This document shows positions 16,901 to 26,022 of a stretch of 64,000 nucleotides of DNA, in pieces; the stretch's first letter is position 1; every line of letters starts with the position of its first letter. A program made the translations under genes and the position numbers. Below the pieces are notes generated by a model. The model worked only from the letters and a program-made list of their open reading frames with translations. It had not been told where the DNA came from and did not search any database. The stretch comes from Nostoc sp. FACHB-280 (GTDB lineage: Bacteria > Cyanobacteriota > Cyanobacteriia > Cyanobacteriales > Nostocaceae): assembly GCF_014697615.1 (NCBI RefSeq), contig NZ_JACJSD010000006.1, positions 1-64,000 of the forward strand, in the 5' to 3' direction.

Positions 16901-19278
16901 TACAAGAAACAATTACTCCCCTAGAAGAATGTTTACAACTGGGTATGGAAGTAGGAGATATAGAATATGCACTTTATTCTGCTTCTAATAATTACTCACA
17001 TTTAATTTATGTCGGTGAAGAACTACCAACTGTATTTAACCAGTTAGAAAAATATTATTTATGGATGTGTCAGTTTGAGCAGTACGGAGCAGTAATTATG
17101 CTGCGAGGCTGGCAACAATTTGCATTAAACTTAATGGATATGAATGCTAGTAGAGAACAATTAGATGGTAGTTTATTTAATCACGCTGAAAATTTAGCTT
17201 ATTGTCTCGATAAAAAAACAGAAACTTCTTTATTTAATATATTTTTAATTAAAACCTTACTATTTTATCTATTTAAACAGCCACACAATGCTGTAGAAAA
17301 TGCTGTAATTGGTCTGCAATATATCCAAGCTGCTGTCGGACAATATGGTACTGCTAAACATAATCTTTACTATTCTTTGGCTTTGTTAGCAGATTATCAT
17401 AATCAGCCTGATAGCAAAAAAGCAGAATATATGCAGCATGTGTTAGCTAATCAGCAAAAAATGAAAGTTTGGGCTGAAAATGCACCAATGAATTTTCAAC
17501 ATCAGTATGATTTAGTTGCGGCAGAAATAGCTAGAATTTTAGGCAATAATTGGCAAGCTGTAGAGCTTTATGAAAGTGCAGTTCAAGGGGCTAAAATTAA
17601 TGGATATGTCCAAGAAGAAGCCATAGCAAATGAATTAGCTGCGGAATTTTATCTGGCTTGTGGTAAAGAAAAAATTGCTCAACCTTACTTAGTTGATGCT
17701 TACTACTGTTATACTCGTTGGGGTGCTAAAGTCAAAGTTGCTGACTTAGAAAAACGCCATCATCAGCTACTAGCTAAGGTGATTAACAATCAAATCAAAA
17801 ATACACAAATTAACTCTTTTACCAGCCCAATCACGGTTGATGCTAATACCACAAATGTCTCAGATGTTTTAGATTTAGAAACTGTCACTCAAGCATCTCT
17901 AGCAATTGCTTCAGAAATTCATTTAGACAAGCTATTGCAGAAATTAATGCAGGTAATTATCGAAAATGTTGGTGCAGATAAATCTGCATTAATGTTGCAA
18001 GAGGATGATGAATTGAGAATTGTGGTGCAATGTCACAATCATCTATCATGCGAGATAAAATCAACATTAGCAACAGAAAGTAAAAATATTCCCTTGAGTT
18101 TGATTAATTATGTTTTACATACCAGAGAAAATGTATTAATCAACGATGCGAGTACTGACAGACATTTTGCGGCTGATTCATATATCTTGCAAAATAAACC
18201 AAAGTCCATATTGTGTACGCCTATCTTGAATCAAGGTCAACTCATTGGTATTATTTATTTAGAAAATACTTTAACTGTAGGTGTATTCACCCCCGATAGA
18301 CTGCAAATCTTAAAGCTGTTAGTTTCTCAGGCTGCGATTTCTTTAGAAATTGCCCAACTATATGCAAAATTAGAAGAAAAAGTCGCCGCTAGGACTCAAG
18401 ATTTAAATGAAAAAAATCTGCGCTTAGAACAAACTTTGTATGAACTAAAATGTACTCAATCGCAACTAATCCAAACAGAAAAGATGTCGGGTTTAGGGCA
18501 GATGGTAGCTGGTGTCGCCCATGAAATTAATAATCCGGTGAATTTTATTTATGCGAATATTGAACCGGCTAGTGATTATGTTGATTTGTTACTGCAATTA
18601 ATTGAGGCTTATCAGCAAGAATATCCTAATGTGACACCGAATCTAGAACAAATTATTGCTGAGGTTGATTTAGACTTCTTAATTGAAGATTTGCAAAAAA
18701 TTCTCTCTTCAATGAAGGTAGGTGCAGACCGGATTCGGAAGATTGTACTGGGTTTAAGAAATTTCTCGCGCTTGGATGAGGCTGATATGAAGCCTGTAGA
18801 TATTCATGAGGGAATTGATAATAGTTTAATGTTGCTGCAACCCAGGTTTAAGGGTAAGACTGAAACTAATGTAATTCAAGTTATTAAAAATTATGGTCAG
18901 TTGCCTTTAGTTAACTGCTATGCTTCACAAATAAATCAAGTATTTATGAATATTCTCAGTAATGCGATTGATGCGTTACATGAGATGATGAAGGAGCGAT
19001 CGCAACTTCCAACTGCACCTCAAATTACCATTACCACTCAAGCTATCAATCACGATTGGGTGCGAATCTCTATTTATGATAATGGCATAGGTATCAGCGA
19101 AGCAGTTAAACCACGGATATTTGATCCATTCTTCACTACTAAACCTGTCGGTGGAGGTACTGGTATTGGCTTAACTACCAGCTATCAAATTGTTGTGGAA
19201 CAGCATAAAGGTAAAATCGAGTGTATTTCGGAATTAGGAAAGGGTGCAGAGTTCATCCTAGAAATTCCTGTGGGATAA
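13909..19278 (+). CDS. Trifunctional Ser/Thr kinase - AAA ATPase - GAF - histidine kinase
   Basis: A 1789-residue cytoplasmic signalling protein. Residues 5-265 are a Ser/Thr kinase (VAIKVL lysine; HKDINPNN catalytic loop, Asp near 130; GTLAYISPEQTGR). A STAND-like AAA_16 ATPase follows (YGRETEV near 302; Walker A GFSGIGKT near 330; Walker B VIFLDDLQWAD). Residues 600-1300 are a long helical TPR-like region. A GAF domain sits at 1320-1480, a coiled coil at 1485-1525, and a histidine kinase has GVAHEINNP (His1538) and a final HATPase with GGGTGIGLTTSYQI. The kinase metal motif reads DFS in place of DFG. This architecture is well known in heterocystous cyanobacteria. I prefer ATG 13909 over GTG 13897, though neither has a strong ribosome-binding site. 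Confidence 0.92.
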   Translation: MVSTLIPGYEIFEKIHDSPRTRVYRAEQKETHTPVAIKVLSTEYPQFQDLILFRNQYSITRHLEHPNIVKCYSLETYGNSYALILEDFGGISLSQYTQGHILSLDEFFQVAIAVTQALEFLYQNRIIHKDINPNNILINPATKEVKIIDFSISSLLPKENSEIKSPNILEGTLAYISPEQTGRMNRGIDYRTDFYSLGVTFYQLLTGKLPFNSQNPLELIHCHLAKEAINPKNINSELPSSLAEMIMKLIAKTAEERYQTARGIRHDLEVCQDYLRNQGEIIPFQLGQRDRSDRFLIPEKLYGRETEVTTLLDAFERVSLGNIELMLVAGFSGIGKTAVVNEVHKPIVRQQGYFIAGKFDQFQRDIPFSALVQAFRSLMRQLLTETKAQLQTWKSKILLALGTQGQVIIDVIPELEKIIGQQPQVTELSGNACQNRFNLLFSNFIQVLATQEHPLVIFLDDLQWADAASLKLIQLLLSGTETKYLLVIAAYRDNEVYPGHPFMMVLDDIYQAKAIVHQIHLKPLDETQLNYLIADALNCLETQAIQLTQLVLAKTKGNPFFTTQLLKSLHEDKVITFNFHTANWQYDITEAQALYLQDDVVEFVAKQLCKLPQATQEIMKIAACIGNKFDLATLSIVSQKSLVEASADLWKALKEGLILPTNEIYKLFTDDELTADQTPAIINQDNINVTYKFLHDRVQQAAYYLIPEADKKITHVSIGKLLLKNTELEKLEANIFEIVNQLNVGIDLIHPQVEKDELAQLNLLAVRKAKSATAYEAAKKYLAVGLGLLSLDSWQTQYQLTLNLYTEAVEIEYLNINFDQVEFYANIVRQQAANLLDQVKVYEILMQMYTSKVQMQLAIDTGLQLLDLLGISLESAPPQNLDVTHLINLPLMTAPDKLAAMRILTNMISAAYFTNPGLLPAIIFTIITLAVNYGNSMFAAYGYVLYGLLISALYLEIEAGYRYGEAALNLLDQVDSREIKCRVLLMYNSNIKFWKSHLQETITPLEECLQLGMEVGDIEYALYSASNNYSHLIYVGEELPTVFNQLEKYYLWMCQFEQYGAVIMLRGWQQFALNLMDMNASREQLDGSLFNHAENLAYCLDKKTETSLFNIFLIKTLLFYLFKQPHNAVENAVIGLQYIQAAVGQYGTAKHNLYYSLALLADYHNQPDSKKAEYMQHVLANQQKMKVWAENAPMNFQHQYDLVAAEIARILGNNWQAVELYESAVQGAKINGYVQEEAIANELAAEFYLACGKEKIAQPYLVDAYYCYTRWGAKVKVADLEKRHHQLLAKVINNQIKNTQINSFTSPITVDANTTNVSDVLDLETVTQASLAIASEIHLDKLLQKLMQVIIENVGADKSALMLQEDDELRIVVQCHNHLSCEIKSTLATESKNIPLSLINYVLHTRENVLINDASTDRHFAADSYILQNKPKSILCTPILNQGQLIGIIYLENTLTVGVFTPDRLQILKLLVSQAAISLEIAQLYAKLEEKVAARTQDLNEKNLRLEQTLYELKCTQSQLIQTEKMSGLGQMVAGVAHEINNPVNFIYANIEPASDYVDLLLQLIEAYQQEYPNVTPNLEQIIAEVDLDFLIEDLQKILSSMKVGADRIRKIVLGLRNFSRLDEADMKPVDIHEGIDNSLMLLQPRFKGKTETNVIQVIKNYGQLPLVNCYASQINQVFMNILSNAIDALHEMMKERSQLPTAPQITITTQAINHDWVRISIYDNGIGISEAVKPRIFDPFFTTKPVGGGTGIGLTTSYQIVVEQHKGKIECISELGKGAEFILEIPVG

Positions 19279-19372
19279 GAATTTATGTAAATTTCAGTGT
19301 TTTTTCTCTGAAAAATCCGAAAAACTATCAGTTAGATTTGAAGCGAATAGTAATCAAACTTCAGGACTGATT

Positions 19373-19819
19373 ATGAACAGCTTTTATCAAGTACAAAATA
19401 AGTCTTTTGCTTTCATTTTAGCCACAGCTTCACTACTGTCTGGAATCGTTGGTATATCTTCATCTGCGAGTGCTGCACAATTAGAATCTACTCCAGTTTC
19501 AGCAGTTAATAATCAGACGATTGCCCAAGCATCTAATTGTCCTAGTTCTACAGGTGGTGGTAGATTAGAAGCTTATTTTGAAACTAAGAATTTTCATATC
19601 TATATTTGTAAGAGAAGAGGCAACCTGTTTTACACTGGAATTGCTAAATCAACTGGTAAAGCTATCCGTTCCCTACCTACTTATTCCGAAGAAGGTGTAG
19701 GATATGTAGCTCGGAATAATAACTATGAATATGCAGTTAATGGTGCATCCCTGGAGATTCTCAAAAATAATCGGGTGATTCAATCAGAACGAGTTATTAG
19801 ATATGTAAGCGGATACTAA
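19373..19819 (+). CDS. Small exported hypothetical protein
   Basis: A 148-residue protein with a clear signal peptide (basic start, hydrophobic SFAFILATASLLSGIVGI, cleavage after SASA near residue 34). The mature domain of about 110 residues has two cysteines (NCPSS and YICKRRG) that could pair in the periplasm, and alternating beta-strand-like segments (YFETKNFHIYICKRRG, GNLFYTGIAKSTGKAI). Similar small secreted proteins are frequent in cyanobacteria and have no known role. It starts 94 bases after the large kinase, on the same strand. Confidence 0.72.
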   Translation: MNSFYQVQNKSFAFILATASLLSGIVGISSSASAAQLESTPVSAVNNQTIAQASNCPSSTGGGRLEAYFETKNFHIYICKRRGNLFYTGIAKSTGKAIRSLPTYSEEGVGYVARNNNYEYAVNGASLEILKNNRVIQSERVIRYVSGY

Positions 19820-19891
19820 AAGTTAATATGCAAATTCCTGGCGTGACAGCTTAGGATAGAGATCCAAGTTTAAACTCGTAAGTCTCTTCCT

Positions 19892-20959
19892 ATGTCTGTT
19901 ACGCCATCCGTTTCTCAAGTTGACTCACCCACCACGGAAAAATTAGCAATTCCTCCCTTACTCGGTGCTTCGGTTAGCGAGTTAACTGCTTGGGTACAGC
20001 AGCAGGGACAGCCGGCTTACCGAGGTAAACAGTTACATGATTGGATTTATCATCAGCAAGTGCGATCGCTTGCTGATATTTCCGTTTTTCCGAAACAATG
20101 GCGTACAGAAATTGCAGATATCCCTATTGGTCGTTCTACCATCCATTACCGTAAAGTTGCACCAGATGGTACAGTCAAATATCTGCTGCAACTAGCTGAT
20201 GGACAAATTATCGAAACTGTAGGTATTCCCGCCGATAAGCGATTAACTGTCTGTGTTTCTACCCAAGTGGGTTGTCCGATGGCTTGTGATTTTTGTGCGA
20301 CTGGTAAAGGCGGCTATAAACGCAACCTCGCCCGTCACGAAATTGTTGATCAGGTGTTAACTGTCCAAGAGGATTTTCAAGAACGAGTTAGCAATGTGGT
20401 GTTCATGGGTATGGGTGAACCGTTGCTAAATACAGATAATGTCTTAGCCGCCCTGACATCCTTAAATCAAGATGTGGGTATTGGACAGCGAATGCTAACT
20501 GTTTCGACAGTGGGAATCCGCGATCGCATTCGTCAATTCGCCCAACATCATTTGCAAGTTACCTTAGCGGTAAGTCTCCACGCCCCTAACCAAGCCCTCA
20601 GAGAACAACTCATTCCCAGCGCCCGCCCCTATCCTTTAGCAGATTTATTGGCGGAATGTCGGGAATATGTCGCCATTACAGGCCGCCGTGTGACTTTTGA
20701 ATATATCTTGCTGGCTGGTGTCAACGATTTACCAGAACAGGCCTTAGAACTAGCACAACGTCTGCGGGGCTTCCAAAGTCATGTTAACTTGATTCCCTAC
20801 AACCCAATTCAAGAAGTGGATTATCAACGCCCTAGCCGCGATCGCATTCAAGCTTTTGTTAACGTTCTTCAACAACAAAAAATTGCTGTGAGTGTACGGT
20901 ATTCTCGTGGTTTAGAAGCCGATGCTGCTTGTGGACAGTTGAGAATGAGTAAAAAGTAA
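19892..20959 (+). CDS. rlmN: Dual-specificity RNA methyltransferase RlmN
   Basis: A 355-residue radical SAM enzyme that methylates C2 of adenosine 2503 in 23S rRNA and of A37 in some tRNAs. The radical SAM cluster motif is [11 protein letters not shown] (three Cys, CxxxCxxC form). The N-terminal accessory domain has [11 protein letters not shown]. The SAM motif [12 protein letters not shown], the STVG and SLHAPN blocks and the C-terminal EADAACGQL (catalytic Cys) are all present. Length and order are normal. It is followed by a good intrinsic terminator. Confidence 0.96.
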   Translation: MSVTPSVSQVDSPTTEKLAIPPLLGASVSELTAWVQQQGQPAYRGKQLHDWIYHQQVRSLADISVFPKQWRTEIADIPIGRSTIHYRKVAPDGTVKYLLQLADGQIIETVGIPADKRLTVCVSTQVGCPMACDFCATGKGGYKRNLARHEIVDQVLTVQEDFQERVSNVVFMGMGEPLLNTDNVLAALTSLNQDVGIGQRMLTVSTVGIRDRIRQFAQHHLQVTLAVSLHAPNQALREQLIPSARPYPLADLLAECREYVAITGRRVTFEYILLAGVNDLPEQALELAQRLRGFQSHVNLIPYNPIQEVDYQRPSRDRIQAFVNVLQQQKIAVSVRYSRGLEADAACGQLRMSKK

Positions 20960-20984
20960 ATTGCAGTGTGAAGTTATGAATTTT

Positions 20985-21021
20985 GAAGTATGAAATTAAC
21001 TTACTCATACTTCATTTTTTT
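20985..21021 (+). terminator. Rho-independent terminator of rlmN
   Basis: A 9 bp stem (GAAGTATGA with TCATACTTC), an 11-base loop and a T-rich tail (A then seven T) lie 26 bases after the rlmN stop. It is oriented for the plus strand; no T run is present for the opposing gene. Confidence 0.75.
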
Positions 21022-21034
21022 GCCTTTTTACTTT

Positions 21035-21217
21035 TTATCTTTTACTTAGTTGAATTCCAGGGGCGTACGCTTCAATGACTTTACCTGTACGGGTACAACT
21101 AATCATCAAGTAATCACAACTTGAGCATTGTGTCCGTGTTAATTCACTATCTAAAATATAATAACGCTCCGCTTTACTGCCACAATTTGGGCAGTAAATA
21201 TGGTGTACTGTCTGCAT
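21035..21217 (-). CDS. Small zinc-ribbon protein
   Basis: A 60-residue protein with two CxxC knuckles (YCPNCGSK near residue 9 and QCSSCDYL near residue 31) that should bind one zinc ion in a zinc-ribbon fold. Close relatives are widespread in cyanobacteria, often mislabelled as PriA-like; the protein is far too short for a helicase. It may bind nucleic acid or a protein partner, which is inference from the fold. It is convergent with rlmN. Confidence 0.75.
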   Translation of the reverse strand: MQTVHHIYCPNCGSKAERYYILDSELTRTQCSSCDYLMISCTRTGKVIEAYAPGIQLSKR

Positions 21218-21701
21218 TTTTTAACCCCTGGAGATAACTATTTTTTGTTTTAGAACTGTTAGTTTAAACTTCGGTCTTAGTTTTAACCAACCTAACAAAC
21301 AGTCATAAGTTTGACTGATAATCTTAAGAAAAATTTTAGCTAGGAAACTTTTGCAGTGGCTCTATTTATTATCTTAATATTTAGGTGCTTTTACCATCTC
21401 ACTTTAGATATATAAATTTACTGTTAAGTGGTTTGTACTTAGAAATGAAATGATCCCTATGATTAAAACTTTGAGAGAGCCTTATTTTTACTCATTCCAA
21501 ATTTATTACAAAGTTATTTATGTATTCAAAAGTTAATCACCAAGGATTACTGTATATTTGGTAACAAAATCCCGATTTTAAACTTTACTTAATTTTTATG
21601 AATACGATAGATGCCGGAATAATATGGAATTTTTCAACTTGTAGGGGCAAATGGCCGTTCATCCCTACTGATGCTGATATTTTTGATTTTGACTAAAAAA
21701 T
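21218..21701. other. Gene-free AT-rich spacer
   Basis: 484 bases holding the upstream region of the zinc-ribbon gene and the downstream region of the hybrid kinase. A short GTAGGGGCAAATGGCCG fragment (about 21641) is a common dispersed cyanobacterial repeat. Nothing else supported. Confidence 0.4.
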
Positions 21702-23633
21702 TTACTGCAAAGGTAGTCTAATACTGAAAGTAGAACCTTGTCCTTCTCCCAGACTGACAGCTTGGATGGTACCACCATGAAGTTCTATTAAATGACGAGC
21801 GATCGCTAAACCCAAGCCTAAACCACCTTGTTTGTGAGTGCGATCATCTTGGCGGTAGCGTTCAAATACATAAGGCAAAAATTCTGGGCTAATGCCAATA
21901 CCTGTATCAGTGACAGTTATTTCAGCATCAGATTCTTGACGCAATAGTTTTACATTTATCCGTCCGCCGTTTGGGGTGAATTTAATAGCGTTGGAGAGTA
22001 AATTACCTAAAACTTGCAGCAAGCGATCGCCATCTCCAGTTATGGTTGCTATAGAATGATCAATCACAGATTCTAGATGAATGTTTTTCGCCTGGGCGCT
22101 GGGGTAAGCAGCCTGAACAGCTTGACTGACAATCGCCCCTAAATAAACTTGTCTCAATTCTAGTTGTAACTTACCTTGCAGAATCCGAGACATATTCAGC
22201 AAGTCTTCTAAAAGTTTTGCTTGCGATTGGGCATTACGTTCAATTGTTTCGAGGGCTTGGTTGATATTTTCGGGACTCAACTCCCTAGTCCGGAGTAATT
22301 GTGTCCAACCTAAAATGGCATTTAAAGGCGATCGTAAATCATGAGATACCATCGCCACAAACTCATCTTTAGCGCGGTTAGCAGCTTCCGCTTCCGCACG
22401 GGCAGCTTGTTCTAATTGCAATAACCTCTGGCGTTCTGCTTCTACAAGTTTGCGTTGGGTGAGATCCAGCACAAAGCAAGCACTATCACCTCTGTAATCT
22501 GTATCATCAATTCGCGCAATTCCAATCAGCACCGGCACACGCTTACCATCTTTGCGAAAATATTCCTTCTCAAAAGGATTACAAACTCCAGAAGTCTTCA
22601 ATTCTTCAACTTTTTGCTGATCAAGCAAATAATATTCTGGTGGAGTTAAAGTATCCCAACGCAGATTTCCTGTTTTTAATTCTGCACGACTGTAGCCTAA
22701 CAATTCTAAAAAAGCATCATTAGCTTCATAGATCAGACCGCTAAAATCACCAAAATAAATGCCAATCACATTCGATTCGACAATTCTGCGAAATTTGGTT
22801 TCACTTTCCCGCAGTGCCACTTCATGATGTTTGCGAGTAGTAATATCATAAGCTGTACCAACAATTTGACGTGGCGAACCATCTTCATTTCTGGTAAATA
22901 CAGTGTCTCGACTGTAAAACCAACACCATTGGCCATTAGCATGGCGCATCCGGTATTCAAATTCCAAAATCTCGTTATCTTGAATTACAGCGACTTTTTG
23001 CAGATGTAGAAAAAACAAAGGCAAATCTTCGGGATACATTAACTGTATCAAGAATTCCTTCCCCAAATCTTGAACCTGCTGGGAAGTATAACCAAGCAAT
23101 CTATTAACTTGACCATTAAGATACAGATTGCGTTGTTCTAGCAAATCATAAACATACAAAATTCCTGGTGTTGTTTCAGCAATGCGTTCGATAAACTGCT
23201 GACTTTCACGTAAGCGTGCTTCACTTTGCTGTAATTCTTGCCGCAATTTGACTTGTGCTACTGCTGAGTGAATAGTTGAATGCAAACGCCCCGCTGTTGT
23301 TTGCCCTTTAACCAAATAATCATGAACACCACTTTTCATCGCTTGAACAGCAATGGCTTCATTACCATACCCAGTTAACATTACTACGGCTGGAACTGGT
23401 TTTGCTAGTTTCAGCAATTCTGCCAAAAATTCTAGCCCATCCATATCTGGTAATAAAAAATCTAATAAAATACAGTCTGTTGGAAATTGGCGATATAGTT
23501 CTAAGGCTTTCTCTCCTGATGCTGATTCGAGAATAGTGTAATTATATTCCTGGTCTTGCAGCAGATAGCGACGATAAGCCTCACGGTCTTCAGGGGAATC
23601 ATCAATAATTAAAACGGTCAGCAATTGCACCAT
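21702..23633 (-). CDS. Hybrid sensor kinase: receiver - PAS - PAS - histidine kinase
   Basis: A 643-residue soluble protein. The N-terminal receiver (1-125) has VLIIDDSPED and the phospho-acceptor Asp58 in LLDFLLPDMDG, plus MLTGYG and the Lys in DYLVKG. Two PAS domains follow (about 155-270, PGILYVYDLLEQRNLYLNG; 280-400, VIGIYFGDFSGLIYEAND), each ending in a DITTRK/DLTQRK element. A coiled coil leads to HisKA (SHDLRSPLNAILGW, His431) and HATPase (GNLLSNAIKFTPNGG; GGLGLGLAIARHL). Having the receiver first suggests it is controlled by an upstream kinase. No partner gene is adjacent, though the orphan receiver at 24605 is divergent and nearby. Confidence 0.92.
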   Translation of the reverse strand: MVQLLTVLIIDDSPEDREAYRRYLLQDQEYNYTILESASGEKALELYRQFPTDCILLDFLLPDMDGLEFLAELLKLAKPVPAVVMLTGYGNEAIAVQAMKSGVHDYLVKGQTTAGRLHSTIHSAVAQVKLRQELQQSEARLRESQQFIERIAETTPGILYVYDLLEQRNLYLNGQVNRLLGYTSQQVQDLGKEFLIQLMYPEDLPLFFLHLQKVAVIQDNEILEFEYRMRHANGQWCWFYSRDTVFTRNEDGSPRQIVGTAYDITTRKHHEVALRESETKFRRIVESNVIGIYFGDFSGLIYEANDAFLELLGYSRAELKTGNLRWDTLTPPEYYLLDQQKVEELKTSGVCNPFEKEYFRKDGKRVPVLIGIARIDDTDYRGDSACFVLDLTQRKLVEAERQRLLQLEQAARAEAEAANRAKDEFVAMVSHDLRSPLNAILGWTQLLRTRELSPENINQALETIERNAQSQAKLLEDLLNMSRILQGKLQLELRQVYLGAIVSQAVQAAYPSAQAKNIHLESVIDHSIATITGDGDRLLQVLGNLLSNAIKFTPNGGRINVKLLRQESDAEITVTDTGIGISPEFLPYVFERYRQDDRTHKQGGLGLGLAIARHLIELHGGTIQAVSLGEGQGSTFSIRLPLQ

Positions 23634-24604
23634 GACTAGTTGCTTGCAGCATCAGGGAAAATTAAAATATCTAACCAACGAGTTATAAAAATTTCAAATC
23701 TTTATACCTATTGGTGGATATCAATTGGCAAAAAATATAGTTATTCACACAATATCGATAGCATATTTTATCTCTTTTGGATAAGAAACAACAGTCAAGA
23801 TAATTTAGACCTTACGCACAAAAGCTGTCTGTGGAGATTGGCTGTAGGAGTTTTGGATACATACACCCCTATATCTCTATACCCCTCCTCTTCTATAATT
23901 GTTGCATCGGTATTATTTTGAGAATTTTAATTAATTTAAGCGAATTATAGCAGTAAAAAGTATTATTTTTTACATAAGTCTAAGTCTTATTGGAAGATCA
24001 GTGATAAGTCATAACATAAAAATTTAAAATCATTTGTTTCATTGAATGTGTGAAAAAATTGTCTACTCCCTCCCTTTATAGATAATTTCAAAAATTAACT
24101 CAGTTTACTATTCTCCACCAAATTGGTTTTGACAGGTTGCGGGTGTTCAAATCCCCGAATTTTTGCACAAGTTGGGGATTTATGACCTATCATAATTTTC
24201 GTGCCAGAATACGATAGTAGTCCTCAATTAATTAAAAACCAATCTGCTCCCTATTCTCTGTCTACAAAAGTAGAGTCAGAAATCAAATCTGATTTCTATA
24301 TATCTTAAGAGATAAGACTTAAGTTAGAGGATGAGTCAGCTTAATCATCTGTTATATTAAACAGAATATTAATTAGAGTATTATTTATTTTGTCTGTAAA
24401 TAATTATTTACAAAAATTAATTGATATAGTAAATGGAAGTGCCAGCAAGTAAAAAGTATTAAATACAAATTACCCTGGATAAAACAATATTTTTTATGTA
24501 AAATTTGCTGTAAAAGCATTAAAATTATTAATAGTATGATAGCTGAGGAAAAACAAAAATTTCACTTGGAAAAATCAGCATTTTTCAATCTTAACGGAGA
24601 TTGT
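23634..24604. other. Long gene-free AT-rich region between divergent signalling genes
   Basis: About 970 bases separating the hybrid kinase (minus) from the receiver gene (plus), so it must hold both promoters. I see an AATCCCC/GGGGATT imperfect hairpin near 24155-24182. There is also a perfect 8 bp stem AGAAATCA/TGATTTCT with a 4-base loop at 24278-24297, followed by TATATAT and repeated CTTAAG. A 93-codon frame at 23640-23921 has no ribosome-binding site and unlikely composition. No RNA gene is recognised, but the length leaves room for one. Confidence 0.45.
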
Positions 24605-25012
24605 ATGGAAGCTCCTCTACCGCTTGCTGGCTTAAATGTTTTGGTAGTTGATGATGATGATGATAGCCGCTTTTACGTCACTACAGTGTTAGAAACTGAT
24701 GGAGCCAATGTTGTTGCAGTAGCATCAGCCGCAGCTGCACTAGAAGCATTAATGACGTTACAGCCAGAAGTTTTGGTATGTGATATTGCTATGCCAGAGG
24801 AAGATGGTTATACACTGATCCGTAAAGTCCGATCGCTCAAACCAGATCAAGGAGGAGGAATCCCAGCGATCGCTTTAACCGCCTATGGTGATACAGAAGA
24901 TCGTATCCGCGCCTTAGAAGCCGGTTTTCAAACTCATGTTGCCAAGCCAGTTGACCCAAATGAACTAGTAGCGATCGTCGTTAAGTCGGTAACTAAGTGT
25001 GAAAATTATTAG
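24605..25012 (+). CDS. Single-domain response regulator
   Basis: A 135-residue CheY-like receiver without an output domain. NVLVVDDDDDSRF carries the acidic pocket; the phospho-acceptor is the Asp of VLVCDIAMPEEDGYTLI. ALTAYGDTEDR supplies the Thr and HVAKPVDPNEL the Lys. The closest match by eye is the C-terminal receiver of hybrid kinases such as the one at 228-4319 (both share the DGY-LIR block and the -PAIALxAY- block). I choose the ATG at 24605 because GGAG lies 6-8 bases upstream; the frame extends to an ATG at 24536, which would add 23 poorly conserved-looking residues. It could serve as a phospho-relay partner for a nearby kinase. Confidence 0.85.
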   Translation: MEAPLPLAGLNVLVVDDDDDSRFYVTTVLETDGANVVAVASAAAALEALMTLQPEVLVCDIAMPEEDGYTLIRKVRSLKPDQGGGIPAIALTAYGDTEDRIRALEAGFQTHVAKPVDPNELVAIVVKSVTKCENY

Positions 25013-25060
25013 GTTACAGGTTACAGGTTACAGGTGATAGGTGATAGGTGATAGGTAATA
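25012..25060 (+). repeat. Tandem heptamer array
   Basis: Seven perfect head-to-tail heptamers: three GGTTACA, three GGTGATA, one GGTAATA. They start at the last base of the receiver gene's stop codon. The same two heptamers alternate at 63886-63927. This is the short tandemly repeated repetitive (STRR) class known in heterocystous cyanobacteria. A pyrimidine 9-mer array (CTCCCTTGT units) follows to about 25130. Confidence 0.85.
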
Positions 25061-25131
25061 TATCTCTCCCTTGTCCCCCTTGTCTACCACGTCTCCCTTG
25101 TCCCCATATCTCCCACATCCCCCACATCTCC

Positions 25132-26022
25132 CTAACTAAAACTAATCTGTTCAGATTTATACTCTGGTGGTTCAACGTGAATTAATATCCTCACAGGGTG
25201 AAAGCGTTCTTCTAAACGTCTTTCCACATTTTCGGTGACGCGGTGTGCAGTTGCTACATCTGGTGCATCTACAATCAAGTGCATTTCGATGAAAACTTGC
25301 CTACCTAAAACGCCTCTTGAAGCAATATCGTGACAGTTTAGTACTCCCGGTACAGAAGTTGCAATTTCATGGATTGCTTCTGGTGCGATCGCCATTTGAT
25401 CTACCAGCCAAGGTAAATTAGCTTGTAAAACTGACCAGCCACTCCAAAACACCAGCAAAGCTACAGGAAACGCCAACACTATATCTAACCATTGAAAACC
25501 TAGCCAAACCCCGATTAAACCAAAAATTACCGAAATCGTCACCCAAATATCACTCATCGTGTGCATCGCATCGGCAATTAAAATTGGGCTACCTACACGC
25601 TGACCAACTCTCCGTTCGTAAAACGCCACAAAAATATTTACACCCAAAACTATTAGTAATAACCACAACTCAGGCGGTGCAATTCTCACAGGTTCACCAC
25701 CTTTTATCATCCTCTCAATTGCTCCTTGAAGAATTTCAAAGCAAGCTATCCCTAAAAATGCTGCAATTCCTAAAGCTCCCACCGCTTCAAATTTTTGGTG
25801 TCCGTAAGGATGTTCCCGGTCAGGATGTGGCGAAGAAAATTTACTAGCAAATAATCCTAAAACATTATTGGCACTGTCTGTCACACTATGCAAAGCATCA
25901 GCTAACAAGCTTAAAGAACCAGTCCAATAACCCACCACTGCCTTTAACCCCATCACCAATAAATTCAGCAGCAGGGTGATTATTAAAACCTTTCTAACAG
26001 TCCCCCGATTATCGTAAGTCAT
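25132..26022 (-). CDS. Cation diffusion facilitator (zinc-type) transporter
   Basis: A 296-residue inner-membrane exporter for divalent metal, driven by proton exchange. Six hydrophobic segments are visible. The transport site has HxxxD in both TM2 (ADALHSVTD) and TM5 (ADAMHTMSD), the HD-HD pattern usual for zinc-type CDF proteins; iron/manganese types carry Asp in place of His. The C-terminal cytoplasmic domain (about 210-296) has the regulatory fold with HDIASRGVLGRQVFIEMHLI and ends in a His/Glu motif (IHVEPPE). Length is typical. No metal regulator gene adjoins it. Confidence 0.9.
   Translation of the reverse strand: MTYDNRGTVRKVLIITLLLNLLVMGLKAVVGYWTGSLSLLADALHSVTDSANNVLGLFASKFSSPHPDREHPYGHQKFEAVGALGIAAFLGIACFEILQGAIERMIKGGEPVRIAPPELWLLLIVLGVNIFVAFYERRVGQRVGSPILIADAMHTMSDIWVTISVIFGLIGVWLGFQWLDIVLAFPVALLVFWSGWSVLQANLPWLVDQMAIAPEAIHEIATSVPGVLNCHDIASRGVLGRQVFIEMHLIVDAPDVATAHRVTENVERRLEERFHPVRILIHVEPPEYKSEQISFS

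Noticed and set aside
23640-23921. 93-codon open frame after the hybrid kinase
   Set aside because: No ribosome-binding site, unusual composition rich in Ile, Ser, Tyr and Lys as expected of AT-rich spacer, and no recognisable motif.
24128-24185. tRNA-like T-arm text (GGTGTTCAAATCCCCG) in the long spacer
   Set aside because: The flanking bases do not form a 5 bp T stem, there is no anticodon or acceptor arm, and the text is better explained by the imperfect AATCCCC hairpin.
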